A stretch of DNA of 38,238 nt from Liminaster sp964567855 (GCA_964567855.1 CAZMOE010000022.1:1-38238), one strand, 5' to 3'. Shown: positions 23,465-33,732, numbered from the stretch's first letter. The notes: generated from the sequence alone by a model not told the origin. A program made the numbers and translations.

Positions 23465-23979
23465 TGATGGGAACAATTCATAAAATAGGGCTGTTCTTGT
23501 TTGTTCTAACCCTGTGTAGTTGTGCTGCGAAAAAGACGGTGACAGAAAGCCGGAGTGAGACTGATTACGCAGGTTCCATGCGTCTTGTAGTGACAAAGAA
23601 CCTGTCGGATAGTTTGGTGACAGCAATGGTTTCAGAACAGACTATGACAGAGAATGAGTCAGACAGCATTGTGGAAAAACTCCGTGAGCGCATCGTGACA
23701 GATTCTTGCGGGAATATAGTCCTGCATGAAAAGGAATTTATTCAGGAACATTATAAGAACAAAGGAAAGAAAAACATTTCCAGTGACAGGGGGAGTGTAA
23801 CAGAATCTCAAACCGCAAGCCGGACAAAGTACGTGGAGGGTAATGACTCCATTCAAAGTACCACGAGAACTGATATTGTCAAAGAAGTACGTTACCGTCC
23901 CCCGTGTGTCATCTATCTTGCCTGCATATTGGTTTTGTTGCTTTTCGTAGGATTTATCATATCAAAAATAAAGAAATGA
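23461..23979 (+). CDS. Candidate unimolecular spanin, lipoprotein with C-terminal TM (172 aa)
   Basis: The N-terminus is a lipoprotein signal (IHKIGLFLFVLTLCSC; lipobox LCSC with the final Cys as the lipidated residue). The C-terminus holds one transmembrane helix (about residues 148-168: VIYLACILVLLLFVGFIISK) and a basic tail. An outer-membrane lipid anchor and an inner-membrane helix on a single chain is the definition of a u-spanin, which fuses the membranes after endolysin action. The middle is Ser/Thr-rich with a charged helix. It overlaps the endolysin by 4 bp, completing a holin-endolysin-spanin cassette. Confidence 0.8.
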   Translation: MMMGTIHKIGLFLFVLTLCSCAAKKTVTESRSETDYAGSMRLVVTKNLSDSLVTAMVSEQTMTENESDSIVEKLRERIVTDSCGNIVLHEKEFIQEHYKNKGKKNISSDRGSVTESQTASRTKYVEGNDSIQSTTRTDIVKEVRYRPPCVIYLACILVLLLFVGFIISKIKK

Positions 23980-24251
23980 ATTATACTGTCAAGGACGGTC
24001 AGACGCTGGCGGACATAGCCATAGAGGTTTTCGGTTCCTGGGAGGCCATGATAGAGATTGGCCGGCTGAACGGTATCAGCATGACGGAACCACCTGAAGC
24101 CGGAACGGAACTTGTCATGCCAGATGCCCAATGGAACCGTATGATGGAGAATTGGTGTAAGAGCAATGAGGTCAGTCCGGCAACAGCCCGTGGCGGCAAC
24201 CGTTTGCGTTTGGGTGTGTTCACAGAAGTATTTACCAAAGAATTCAGATAA
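23976..24251 (+). CDS. LysM-domain tail protein, gpX-like (91 aa)
   Basis: The sequence MNYTVKDGQTLADIAIEVFG followed by WEAMIEIGRLNGI and PEAGTELVMP is a single LysM domain. In contractile tails small LysM proteins (P2 gpX, T4 gp53 type) join the baseplate hub to the tube. The start at 23976 overlaps the spanin stop by 4 bp (ATGA). An upstream in-frame ATG (23904) would lie inside the spanin TM region and is unlikely. Confidence 0.8.
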   Translation: MNYTVKDGQTLADIAIEVFGSWEAMIEIGRLNGISMTEPPEAGTELVMPDAQWNRMMENWCKSNEVSPATARGGNRLRLGVFTEVFTKEFR

Positions 24252-25106
24252 ATGGCACGTAGTGTTGCAGAAATTAAAAAGACGATGACGGATGCCTTCA
24301 TGGCAGACGTGACCATCCGTGAGAAATACGGTCTTAGTTCTCAGGATACATGGAACGGCAGTTTTTCGGCTGTCAGTCTCGAGAATATACTGTTCTTTAT
24401 TCTTGCGGCCTGTTTCCATGTGCTGGAGTCCATATTTGACCGCCACAAGACAGATGTGGAAGAGAAAGTGTCATCTGCCGTCGTGGCCAGTGTTCCGTGG
24501 TATTATAAGATGGCTCTTGCTTTTCAATATGGAGATGCCCTTGTTCTGAACCCCAAGACATCCCAGTATGAATACGCACAGGTAGATGAGGAGAAACGTG
24601 TCATAAGATATGCGGCAGTCCGTGACAAGGGAACAAGCGTACAGATACTTGTAAGCGGTGAGCAAAATGGCATTCCGTCGGTGCTATCAAACGACGTTTT
24701 GTCAGTGTTCAAACAGTATATGAACCGCGTTAAAATAGCCGGAGTGATTTTGAATATAAGCAGTCATGCAAGCGACCGTGTGCTTATTCGTGCAGTGATA
24801 ACCATAAACCCTTTGGTCCTGGATGAAAAAGGCGCGCATCTGAAAGACGGAAGTAAACCTGTGGAAACGGCAATAGCCGGTTATCTAAAAAATATCGTCT
24901 ATGGAGGTACCTTCAATAAGACCCGTCTGGTTGATGCCATACAGGCCGTTGATGGAGTGGAGGACATTGAACTTGGAACATGCAGTTACCGTACTGACAC
25001 CTCCGAAGATTGGACGGATATGTCCGGAAACAATTATATCGGTGTGAGTGGGAGCTATATTCCCGACGGACTTGAAAACACTTTGATTTATGTGGTACAA
25101 GATTGA
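24252..25106 (+). CDS. Baseplate protein J-like, Mu gp47-like (284 aa)
   Basis: A baseplate wedge component. Features: an N-terminal helical region (FSAVSLENILFFILAACFHV), a central domain with EEKRVIRYAAVRDKGTSVQI and VKIAGVILNISSHASDRVLI, and the C-terminal barrel-like region (TINPLVLDEKGAHL; KTRLVDAIQAVDGVEDIELG) typical of the gpJ/gp47 family. The last motif, a residue string before an ExxE turn, is the best family mark. It overlaps the next gene by 17 bp. Confidence 0.82.
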   Translation: MARSVAEIKKTMTDAFMADVTIREKYGLSSQDTWNGSFSAVSLENILFFILAACFHVLESIFDRHKTDVEEKVSSAVVASVPWYYKMALAFQYGDALVLNPKTSQYEYAQVDEEKRVIRYAAVRDKGTSVQILVSGEQNGIPSVLSNDVLSVFKQYMNRVKIAGVILNISSHASDRVLIRAVITINPLVLDEKGAHLKDGSKPVETAIAGYLKNIVYGGTFNKTRLVDAIQAVDGVEDIELGTCSYRTDTSEDWTDMSGNNYIGVSGSYIPDGLENTLIYVVQD

Positions 25107-25620
25107 TTTTACGAAGTTGGCGGTATATCTGCTACCTCCTTTGTTGCGGAGCCTGTTTCTTGTGGCCTTGATAAAGGTCATGATAATGCCTCTGCGATAT
25201 ATTTACACGAGGTTCTGTGAGTTGAAAGAGAGTACGGATGACCGATTGAATATAACCGGTAATGTCCAATATCTGGAGAAGACATTAAACGATGCGTTTA
25301 GTCTTACCGAAAATCAGATACATATAGAGACACCTGGCGAGGATATATACCGTTCCGTGCTCTATTTTGGGAGAGAGGAACAGCCGGCTGTCTATATTCG
25401 TGCCTTGTCAGAGGGGGGAGGGCATGTACTCCGTCGTAACGGCGAGTATAGTTCCACAATAAACTTCATCGTATGGGTTCCCACTTACCTTTGCACCTCC
25501 ATAGAGAGTAAGGAGCAAGACAAATACGGATGGAAAAATTATCAGATTATCCTCAATTTGCTTGGATATTATAAACCAGCCGGGCGTATGTTCGGCATAA
25601 AACTATATGATTATGAATAG
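25090..25620 (+). CDS. Tail/baseplate protein, gp48-like position (176 aa)
   Basis: An N-terminal hydrophobic stretch (about residues 10-35) precedes a soluble domain rich in Tyr, Asn and Gly. By position after the J-like gene and before the fibre module it should be the gp48/tail protein I equivalent that connects baseplate and fibres. I see no independent motif. It overlaps the previous gene by 17 bp and the next by 14 bp. Confidence 0.65.
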   Translation: MWYKIDFTKLAVYLLPPLLRSLFLVALIKVMIMPLRYIYTRFCELKESTDDRLNITGNVQYLEKTLNDAFSLTENQIHIETPGEDIYRSVLYFGREEQPAVYIRALSEGGGHVLRRNGEYSSTINFIVWVPTYLCTSIESKEQDKYGWKNYQIILNLLGYYKPAGRMFGIKLYDYE

Positions 25621-26407
25621 GCTTAAATTCAGTGAAGGCGGTCAGCCTATATACCTTGAAGACCTGCAATTATTACAGGACAATGAAAAATCATCTGTCG
25701 GTCAGTTGCTCTCGGCACTTGGCCGTGGCCGTAATACCATGCTGCTTGAAGAACCTACGTACCTGTATACAGAAAATGAAGCGGGTGACTTTGTGATTAA
25801 GGTAAGTCAAGGAACAGCCTTTATAAATGGTGATTTTGTATCATGGCGTGATGCAGTCATTGTCGAACCCCAGTCGAAAGATGACTTGTGGCTGTGTATT
25901 CGGGAAATCCCCGGTGATAAGCGCACCTTTGATGACGGGCAGTTGCGCAGCTGTATGGTTTCGCGTGAAGGATATATAAGCGCGGATCCATCAGGAGCTG
26001 TTGTCAGCTATAAACTAACCTCCCTGCGTTGCATTGCGGACTACATTCAGGAACTTATCGGTTATAAAATAGCTGTCTGGCAGAATGTAAAAGTGTCATT
26101 TTTTAACGGTTATTCCGGAACTGTAAAATACAAAGAACTGGATGATTGTTACCGTGTGTCCGTTGATATAAAAAGCAATAGTTATAAAGAATTAAGCGGT
26201 ACTCTGTATTTGTTCTATACGGATAAGACATTTTTACAGTACTTTCGGTCCCCTTGTGATGCTTTTGTCCATACAGAAAATGGTGTCTCGAGTGGAAAAT
26301 TGTATGGTTTTGAGGGTAATGTTTGTTTTGATTTACAATTGCCTTTTGATGATGTGACAAGTGCCGCTGATGTGCCCGTAAAAATGATTTTTGAACTACC
26401 CAAATAA
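25607..26407 (+). CDS. Fibre-proximal tail protein, hypothetical (266 aa)
   Basis: A beta-rich protein without a signal peptide. The N-terminal ~110 residues (GGQPIYLEDLQLLQDNEKSS; GTAFINGDFVSWRDAVIVEP) resemble baseplate-attachment domains in phage fibres. The C-terminal half (KVSFFNGYSGTVKYKELDDC) is a separate beta domain. It lies between the baseplate genes and the giant fibre, 8 bp upstream of it, so it is probably an adaptor for the fibre. Not further assignable. Confidence 0.65.
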   Translation: MIMNRLKFSEGGQPIYLEDLQLLQDNEKSSVGQLLSALGRGRNTMLLEEPTYLYTENEAGDFVIKVSQGTAFINGDFVSWRDAVIVEPQSKDDLWLCIREIPGDKRTFDDGQLRSCMVSREGYISADPSGAVVSYKLTSLRCIADYIQELIGYKIAVWQNVKVSFFNGYSGTVKYKELDDCYRVSVDIKSNSYKELSGTLYLFYTDKTFLQYFRSPCDAFVHTENGVSSGKLYGFEGNVCFDLQLPFDDVTSAADVPVKMIFELPK

Positions 26408-26415
26408 GATAGCAG

Positions 26416-29400
26416 ATGGAATCAATCTATAATCTACAGAAACGTGCCGCCGCGCTTAGGAAACAGACGCAGACGGACAGCATAACCCCTGAAGATGTTG
26501 GCGGACTTCATTATGACACATTGGAGTATATTGCCAATATGGAGCAGAGTGCCGACGGCCTCGGTATAAGGAACGTCTACAAGACAAAGGCTGCAATGGA
26601 GGCGGATAAATCCCCTGTCGGGACAAATGGGAAGGCTTTGCGTTACGGCCAGCTCGTATGCGTCTATGACGAGACCAATCCTACATCTGCCGAGAACGGT
26701 GATATATATGCGTGGCAGAACCCCGGCTGGCTGTTGATGGGAAACATGGGAAGCATCTATGAACTGAAGGAGAAAATAGAGGCGGAAGCTGCTGCACGCC
26801 AGCAGGCGGATGAGACATTGAACCGCCGTCTGGGCGAGTTGTCAGACCGGCATTCAGAGGATATTAAGACGCTGCAAGGCGGTGTGGATATAGAAACGAC
26901 AGCCCGTAAGAATGCAGATTCCCAGTTATTCCAAACACTGGCCAAAGAGGTGACGGACCGAGAGTCTGCTTGCGTGTCTCTTCAAAAAAGTATAAGCGCG
27001 GAGGGCATTGCACGTGATTCGTTGGCACGTGAGCTGCGTGCCAGCATCACTAATGAAGGTAAAGCACGTGAAGCGGACATCAGTGCTGTCCGTGATAATC
27101 AGGTAGGCTTACAAAATGGTATGACAGTGCGCATTCATGAGATAACCGACCTCGTGGAGATAGAAGATTCGACCGTCAGCACGGAAACGGAGGGCTTGCC
27201 TGTCAGATATGACGAATACCGTAAGGTCTTCTATGTGGAAGACGAGGGTGTGAACTACCGCAACTTCCCGGAGAAAGACCAGTACATGGACTCCTCCTTC
27301 CGTCCGTTGAAGGACAAGATATATCTTCTTGGTGAGACGATGTATGTATGGAGCAAGGAGAAAGGCACACTTATTGAGTCGGGCGGTAAGGGCAACGGCA
27401 GCGGATATTATAACGTGACGGAGCAGATACCGCTTGATAGCGGCTATTACACCAAGACGACCGCCATAGTCGCCCTTGCCGGTGTGGATATTGAGGACGA
27501 ACAGAAGCGCGGCATGATTATCACCTTTGAGACCGCTCCGGGCAAATGGGCGGACTACCGCTTCACCGGCACGAGCCTTGATACGTTCCTTTCACCCGGA
27601 GCATGGGAGGAGCATGGCAGTGCCGGAGCCGTGAAACAGATAACCCTCAACGGGCAGAAGAGGACACCCGATGAGCAGGGTAATGTGAACATAAGCATAG
27701 ACGTTCCGGAGGTGGACGAAAGTCTTGATGCTGACAGCACCAACCCGGTGCAGAATGCAGCCGTTACGGCTAAAGTGGCAGAGCTGGAGAGTGGTACGCT
27801 TTTCGGCAGTGAAGTCGTTGAAAATGATGACAACACGGTGACGGTGCAATTAAAAAGCAAATCCGCTACCATAACCGAGTTCACGATACCATCAGGTGGC
27901 GTGGGCGGTGGTGATGACAGTTCCGCCACGAAGATTGTGCTTGGCGCATCGATGGATGCCACTACGATAAAGGAGGGCGGCACGGCCATTCTGACCTGGA
28001 CGTATGATCATCAGTATTCCGGCGGTGACGACAAAGGGGAGAGTACCGGAGCGAAAGCCACTGTAGACATTATCATCCGGCGTGGTACGACCACGACATA
28101 CCGTAATACGATGCAGGACGTGAGCAAGGGTACTTATACCCTTGATTTGACAAAGTTCCTGCTTTTGGGCACGAGTGACATCTATGTGACTGCTGTGACC
28201 ACAGATCCGAATACGGGCAAGCAACAGAAGAAGCAGGCATACGTGAGTGTGAAGGTTGTCACATTGAGCCTATCGAGCATCTATGACCTCGCCAGTGGCC
28301 TATCCTCCGGCGGTTATGCCAATACGGACACCGTGGAGATACCGTATGCCGTCAGCGGTACCGGTACCAAGACCGTGACGTTGTACGTGGATGGCATACA
28401 ACGCAACGCCTATACCGTGACCCGTAGTGGCACCACCAACGGCACATTCATCCTTGACATGGCAGGACTGTCCGCCGGCCGTCATAATGTTCAGCTGGTA
28501 GCCGAAATGGAGACCGACGGTCTGACGTTGAGAAGCGAGAGTATATATATTGACACATTGAAACGCGGCAGCAGTGCACCGTTTATAGGGATGAAGATCG
28601 TGCATTCGGACGGCCGCATCGTGACCGGTTCCGGACATACGGTTCCTATCATCGAGGTCGGGCAGTATGAGCAGTGCGTGTTCGAGTTTGTCGCCTACGA
28701 CCCGGCGGTCACCCCTGCTACGGTGGAAATCCTGAAAAACGGCAATCCCCTGCGCAGCGTGAGTGTACCGAGAACCACCCAGACCTACAGCGACCGCTTT
28801 ACGGAGAAAGGCCGCCAGCAGCAGGTGTTCCGTATAGGGACAACTTCCTATACATTGAATATCAATGTCGCGGAGAGTGGCATAGACATCAGCGAGGCGA
28901 CCTACGGGTTACTCTTTAAACTCGATACCACGGGACGCAACAATGAGGAAAGCCATCCGAACAAATGGGAGTCAAACGGCATTCAAACAATATTTGAAAA
29001 TGTGGACTGGAGCAGTAACGGATGGGTGAACGGCGCGTTGAAGCTTACGAACGGGGCGAAAGCCATTATCGGCTACAAGCCTTTCGCTACAGACGTGAAG
29101 AGCACCGGACTGACGCTGGAGCTCACGATGCGTGTGACCAATGTGATGAGCCGCAACGCGGCGGTTGTAAGCTGCATCGACAGTGGCAAGGGGCTGCTTA
29201 TTACGACAGACGAAGCCAGTTTCAAGACCGGCGAGGAAGTAATCTATGAGAACGAGGACGGCGAGACCGTTCAGCGCGAGATAAAACTGGCGACGAACTA
29301 TGCTGCCGGAGCATGGATGAAGGTCGCCCTGATGATAGGCACCTCAGCGGAAGACCGCCTGATGCAGCTGTATGTGACCGGCAACTGTACCGGTGCGGAC

Positions 29401-32400
29401 ATCTATGACGCTTCCTTCAACTTCAAGCAGGACAATCCACAGGAGATAACCATTGACAGCTCGGAGGCTGACGTGGAGATAAAGAGCATCCGTGTGTACA
29501 GCCGTGCGCTTACAGACGACGAGGAACTGGAGAACCGCATGGTGGACAGCACGACGACCGATGAGATGATGGAGATTTTTTCCGAAAACGACATTCTCGG
29601 CGAGACCGGAGACGTGGATATGGACAAACTGCGCGGACAGGGCAAGGGCGTGCTGCGCATAGTCCGTCAGAATAAGCTGGACGACGTGTATGCGGAGAAC
29701 AACAAGAAGACAGACTTCTTGGCCGACATCTATTACTATTCGGCACTGGGCAAGGAATATGACTTCATTCTGACGGGCTGCTACATTCGCATCCAGGGAA
29801 CCTCCTCGACCAAATATCCGAGCAAGAACCTCCGCATCTATTGTTCCAAGGGCAGCGAGCAGCTTTCCATGAGTGGTGACAAGGTAACGGCAGGCAACAA
29901 GTACACAATGCGTCCGGGAGCTATCGCGGCCAATCTGTTCTGTTGCAAGAGCGATTATTCCGACTCGTCCATGTCGCTGAACACCGGCGGCGCGAAGCTG
30001 TTCAACGACACCATGAAGGAACTCGGACTGCTCACCCCTCCGCAGAGGCATCAGTACGAGCAGGGCGGCAGCATGAATGCCGTCACGGTGCGTTCCGCCA
30101 TCGACGGAATGCCTGTCGACATCTTCTGTGCGGAAACCGTGGACGGGGAGAATACCTATTACGGTCAGTACAATTTCAACAACGAGAAGTCGAAGAGCGG
30201 CGCCATCTTCGGCATGGAGGGCGTGGAAAACTATACGGCGGAATGCCCCATAACCCTGGAGATGCTGAACAACACATCGCCCATTTGCCTGTTCCGGACC
30301 ACAAGCGATGCTCAGCTGGCAGCCGACTTCGATGCCGGAGCAGAAGTGAACTACGGCAAAGATGCGTCCGGCAAGGCGCAGACAGACGGAGACGTGAAAT
30401 GGTCAGGGCTTGCACCGGCACAGCAGGCCGCCCTCACCCGTCTGTACACGTGGATACGCTCCTGTATCCCGGCCGGAGCGAATGCCAATGACCTGAGCAC
30501 ATTCAAGAGCGAGAAGTTCAAGAGTGAGATAGACCAGTATTTTGACAAGGACTTCATCCTGACCTACTACCTTTTTACGGACTATTTCCTGAGCGTCGAC
30601 CAGCGGGCGAAGAACATGATGCTGCGGACGTGGGACGGCAAAATATGGTATACTACCTACTATGACGGCGATACCCAGCTTGGCAAGCGCAACGACTGTT
30701 TCCTTGTGTACACTTATACTACTGACCGTGATACATACGACGCGGAGGCGAGCAAATACGCCTTCGAGGGACGGGACAGTTGGCTGTGGAACCTCGTGCT
30801 GGCGAACCTTGAAGACGACCTGAAACGCTGTGCCGCCTCATTCCGTGCCGTGATGACCAACGAGCGCGTACTGTCGATGCTGAACGACGAGCAGAGCGGC
30901 AACTGGAGCGACCGCGCCTTCAACAAGTCTGGCTATCTGAAATACATCGCTCCGGCGACACGGGAGATGTACGGCAAGGTATGGCCGTTCATCTATGCCT
31001 TGCAGGGTAGCAACAAGAGCCACCGCACGTTCTTCATTCAGAACCGCTTCGCGCTGCTCGACGCCAAGTACGGGACAAGTAATTTTACCAGTGACAACAT
31101 AGACCTGTATATGGCACGGACAGCCGGCGATACGGCGGATGTTCTAAAAATAACCGCCAATGAGGTGTACGCCTTCGGCTACGGCACTAACAACTCGCAG
31201 AACATCGCCAATACCGGCATCATCGGGGAGGGGGACACGGCATCCTTGCCAATCACTGGAGCATACACAGTCAATGACCCGTTGCGTGTGTACGGCGCGA
31301 GCCGTATGCGCGTGCTTGACATGACCGGAGCGGCCTCACATCTTAAAAATGCCCTTGACCTGAGCAAGTGTAGTGTATTGCGCGAACTCAACCTTCAGGC
31401 GGCGCAGGGGCAGGGCAGTACCGGCTGGTGGCTGTCATTGGGAAGTTGCCGGCAGTTGCGCAAACTGAATGTACGGAACCAGTCACAGGCCAAGACCGGC
31501 GGGAGCACAAGCACCGCCCTCGATCTGACCAACCAGACGAAACTGGAGGAACTGGACGCAAGAGGTACAAATGTGCAGAGTGTGCAATTTGCCAAGGGCG
31601 CCCCAATAACAACGGCCTATCTTCCCGGTACATTGACTACCCTGCAGCTGGAGTATCTGGGCAAGTTGCCGATGAGCGGTCTGACTTTGGAAACTTATGG
31701 CAATGTTAAGACTTTCATTTTTGACAACTGTCCGAACCTAAATTGGGTGGCCTTGCTGGCGCGATGCGCCAATGTGACCCGCTTGCGTGTTACAGGTATA
31801 GACCGTGAAGACGACGGTACATGGCTCAATGGCTTCATGTCAATGGGTGGTGTGGATACGTCCGGCAACTTTACCGATACCTGCGCTCTGGTGGGTACAG
31901 TCCGTTTGACCCGCTACCTTGCAGAAGAGGAGTATGAGCGTATGCGGTCTCATTTTCCAGAACTGAATATCATTCAGCCTGAATACACTATGATTGAGTT
32001 TGATGATACTGTTTCAGACGATTCAAATGTCAGCAACCTCGATAATGGTACCGGTTACAAGTCCGGCAACAGATATGAGCCGAGCGGTCATATCTCTGCA
32101 ATATTATCCCGACGTCACCGTGTTCTTGCCAAGGTAACCAAGAAGGCAACGGCTCGCAATGTGAACATCGCCAATATAGATACGACCATGCCCAATCCGG
32201 ACGGCGAAATGACCTATTGCCTTCTGGATGACTCAGACAGTAACTTCTATGCCGACGGCAGTCCGGCCAAACTGGACGGTTCAGAGGGGGACCTGATGAT
32301 GTACGAGCCGTTTTTCTGGAGCAAGGGTGTGAATGACTATCTGAACGGCAAGCATTATAGCTGTTACAGCAGTAATGACAGCGATCACATGCCGTCGGTT

Positions 32401-33672
32401 CCCGAAGCCCGTGTATTAACGCTTGATGACATCCAACGTGTTGCGACTGATTATCTGAAAGGCCGTAAGATAATGACAGGCAAGGAAACTTTGCAGAGTT
32501 CGTACAGTACGGACGCAAATTATTCCGTATGTCGTGTCGATGTGTCCGGATATAAGCGTGTTCGTTTTCCAAGCGTTCCCGGCACCAATATGGTCGGGTC
32601 TGTTTTTACAGATGCTGAAGGTAATATCCTGCAGTCCGTTGTTGTTGAAACCCTAAACAGTCGTTTTGAGGCCGGAATGTACCTGATATGTGATGTACCG
32701 TCAGATGCCGCATATCTTCACTTTACCATATTGAATACTGCGGAATTTGATAAAGTCGTTTTGAGTAATTCGGATCGTATAGAGGATATGGAACCGGATT
32801 GGGTAGCCAATGACGAACACTTGTGTGCTGTAGTCGGTAGCAGTATAGTCGGTAGTAAGCTCCGCTCGTGCATAACCGGTGGAAGCACCGCTTCCAACAT
32901 GTCCTGGGCAGACTTCCACTATTACAGTGTTCAGCGTGGCATGCAACAGATTGATGCCCTGATGCACTTCCGTATAGCCAACTTGTTCTACGCCAAGTAT
33001 GGTCGTCGAGACAGCCAGGAACAATGTGGCGCCGGCCAACACACAAACAACCGTACAACCGGCGGCACTGCAAAATATGGCATGATTGATACGATAGGTT
33101 ATGACGAGGCCCACCACATCAAGGAGAACATAACGAATAACCTTGTAGATAATCTTGTCCACCAGTACGCTTGGTATAGGAGCAAGGACGAGTATGGAGC
33201 CGATACCGTTATACAGGTCAATAACACCAGCTGTCTCGGTTATGAGGACATCTATGGCAACAAATACGATATGATGGACGGTGTGGACATACCTAATACC
33301 ACCGGTAATCAAGGCAAATGGCGTATATGGATGCCTGATGGCAGCATAAGATGGGTAAAGGGAAAAACTGCTACAGACCAGTGGACTACAGCCGTGTCTC
33401 ATGGTAAGGACATGGACGTGATACCCGTCGGTAGTGTGAATGGCTCATCAAGCACATATTATTGCGACAGATATTACATAAGTACTGCAGTAGGCCGTGT
33501 GGTCTATCGCGGGTACCACAATGCGTACGCGTATGGCGGTGTGTCGAATGCGAGTGCGTATTACGATGCGTCGAATGCGTATACGAATGTCGGCTCGCGT
33601 CTGGCCTTCCGCGGCAAACTCGTTCGGGCGCAAAGCGTGGAAACGTATAAAGCGATTGTCGGGGTTGCGTGA
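26416..33672 (+). CDS. Giant tail fibre / receptor-binding protein, DGR target (2,418 aa)
   Basis: Domains in order. N-terminal attachment domain (1-110). Coiled coil (about 114-235: ELKEKIEAEAAARQQADETL). Ig-like beta domains (about 510-830). LamG/concanavalin-like domain (about 860-1020). CotH-kinase-like domain (about 1115-1560), with IRIQGTSSTKYPSKN near 1125 and YYDGDTQLG containing Asp1417 and Asp1419 in the place of the CotH WDLD motif. Leucine-rich-repeat-like region (about 1655-1795). C-terminal FGE/C-type-lectin-like fold (about 2160-2418). The variable repeat encodes residues 2359-2397, followed by a 22-residue tail. The diversified residues are His, Tyr, Ser and Asn at the end of the lectin-type fold, as in Mtd-type receptor binders. 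Base composition shifts within the gene (GC-rich near 28,700-31,400), which suggests mosaic origin. Confidence 0.92.
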   Translation: MESIYNLQKRAAALRKQTQTDSITPEDVGGLHYDTLEYIANMEQSADGLGIRNVYKTKAAMEADKSPVGTNGKALRYGQLVCVYDETNPTSAENGDIYAWQNPGWLLMGNMGSIYELKEKIEAEAAARQQADETLNRRLGELSDRHSEDIKTLQGGVDIETTARKNADSQLFQTLAKEVTDRESACVSLQKSISAEGIARDSLARELRASITNEGKAREADISAVRDNQVGLQNGMTVRIHEITDLVEIEDSTVSTETEGLPVRYDEYRKVFYVEDEGVNYRNFPEKDQYMDSSFRPLKDKIYLLGETMYVWSKEKGTLIESGGKGNGSGYYNVTEQIPLDSGYYTKTTAIVALAGVDIEDEQKRGMIITFETAPGKWADYRFTGTSLDTFLSPGAWEEHGSAGAVKQITLNGQKRTPDEQGNVNISIDVPEVDESLDADSTNPVQNAAVTAKVAELESGTLFGSEVVENDDNTVTVQLKSKSATITEFTIPSGGVGGGDDSSATKIVLGASMDATTIKEGGTAILTWTYDHQYSGGDDKGESTGAKATVDIIIRRGTTTTYRNTMQDVSKGTYTLDLTKFLLLGTSDIYVTAVTTDPNTGKQQKKQAYVSVKVVTLSLSSIYDLASGLSSGGYANTDTVEIPYAVSGTGTKTVTLYVDGIQRNAYTVTRSGTTNGTFILDMAGLSAGRHNVQLVAEMETDGLTLRSESIYIDTLKRGSSAPFIGMKIVHSDGRIVTGSGHTVPIIEVGQYEQCVFEFVAYDPAVTPATVEILKNGNPLRSVSVPRTTQTYSDRFTEKGRQQQVFRIGTTSYTLNINVAESGIDISEATYGLLFKLDTTGRNNEESHPNKWESNGIQTIFENVDWSSNGWVNGALKLTNGAKAIIGYKPFATDVKSTGLTLELTMRVTNVMSRNAAVVSCIDSGKGLLITTDEASFKTGEEVIYENEDGETVQREIKLATNYAAGAWMKVALMIGTSAEDRLMQLYVTGNCTGADIYDASFNFKQDNPQEITIDSSEADVEIKSIRVYSRALTDDEELENRMVDSTTTDEMMEIFSENDILGETGDVDMDKLRGQGKGVLRIVRQNKLDDVYAENNKKTDFLADIYYYSALGKEYDFILTGCYIRIQGTSSTKYPSKNLRIYCSKGSEQLSMSGDKVTAGNKYTMRPGAIAANLFCCKSDYSDSSMSLNTGGAKLFNDTMKELGLLTPPQRHQYEQGGSMNAVTVRSAIDGMPVDIFCAETVDGENTYYGQYNFNNEKSKSGAIFGMEGVENYTAECPITLEMLNNTSPICLFRTTSDAQLAADFDAGAEVNYGKDASGKAQTDGDVKWSGLAPAQQAALTRLYTWIRSCIPAGANANDLSTFKSEKFKSEIDQYFDKDFILTYYLFTDYFLSVDQRAKNMMLRTWDGKIWYTTYYDGDTQLGKRNDCFLVYTYTTDRDTYDAEASKYAFEGRDSWLWNLVLANLEDDLKRCAASFRAVMTNERVLSMLNDEQSGNWSDRAFNKSGYLKYIAPATREMYGKVWPFIYALQGSNKSHRTFFIQNRFALLDAKYGTSNFTSDNIDLYMARTAGDTADVLKITANEVYAFGYGTNNSQNIANTGIIGEGDTASLPITGAYTVNDPLRVYGASRMRVLDMTGAASHLKNALDLSKCSVLRELNLQAAQGQGSTGWWLSLGSCRQLRKLNVRNQSQAKTGGSTSTALDLTNQTKLEELDARGTNVQSVQFAKGAPITTAYLPGTLTTLQLEYLGKLPMSGLTLETYGNVKTFIFDNCPNLNWVALLARCANVTRLRVTGIDREDDGTWLNGFMSMGGVDTSGNFTDTCALVGTVRLTRYLAEEEYERMRSHFPELNIIQPEYTMIEFDDTVSDDSNVSNLDNGTGYKSGNRYEPSGHISAILSRRHRVLAKVTKKATARNVNIANIDTTMPNPDGEMTYCLLDDSDSNFYADGSPAKLDGSEGDLMMYEPFFWSKGVNDYLNGKHYSCYSSNDSDHMPSVPEARVLTLDDIQRVATDYLKGRKIMTGKETLQSSYSTDANYSVCRVDVSGYKRVRFPSVPGTNMVGSVFTDAEGNILQSVVVETLNSRFEAGMYLICDVPSDAAYLHFTILNTAEFDKVVLSNSDRIEDMEPDWVANDEHLCAVVGSSIVGSKLRSCITGGSTASNMSWADFHYYSVQRGMQQIDALMHFRIANLFYAKYGRRDSQEQCGAGQHTNNRTTGGTAKYGMIDTIGYDEAHHIKENITNNLVDNLVHQYAWYRSKDEYGADTVIQVNNTSCLGYEDIYGNKYDMMDGVDIPNTTGNQGKWRIWMPDGSIRWVKGKTATDQWTTAVSHGKDMDVIPVGSVNGSSSTYYCDRYYISTAVGRVVYRGYHNAYAYGGVSNASAYYDASNAYTNVGSRLAFRGKLVRAQSVETYKAIVGVA
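33491..33605 (+). repeat. DGR variable repeat (VR)
   Basis: A 115-bp near-copy of the template repeat at 34013-34127. The differences are at 33517 (A to C), 33526, 33532, 33559, 33562 and 33580 (A to T) and 33554 (A to G). All seven are adenines in the template, and none of the 88 non-adenine positions differs. Seven of 11 AAY codons are changed to His, Tyr or Ser codons. The 3' part (GTCGGCTCGCGTCTGGC, 33589-33605) is identical and GC-rich, as expected of an initiation-of-mutagenic-homing region. Confidence 0.95.
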
Positions 33673-33732
33673 TACGGCATCGCAAAGCGTTAAAGCGGGA
33701 GCGAAGCGACAAAATGAGAAAGAGAAATAATA

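Noticed and set aside
29344..30051. 235-aa minus-strand frame inside the fibre gene
   Set aside because: A chance open frame in GC-rich coding DNA; the plus-strand fibre is continuous and has domain structure.
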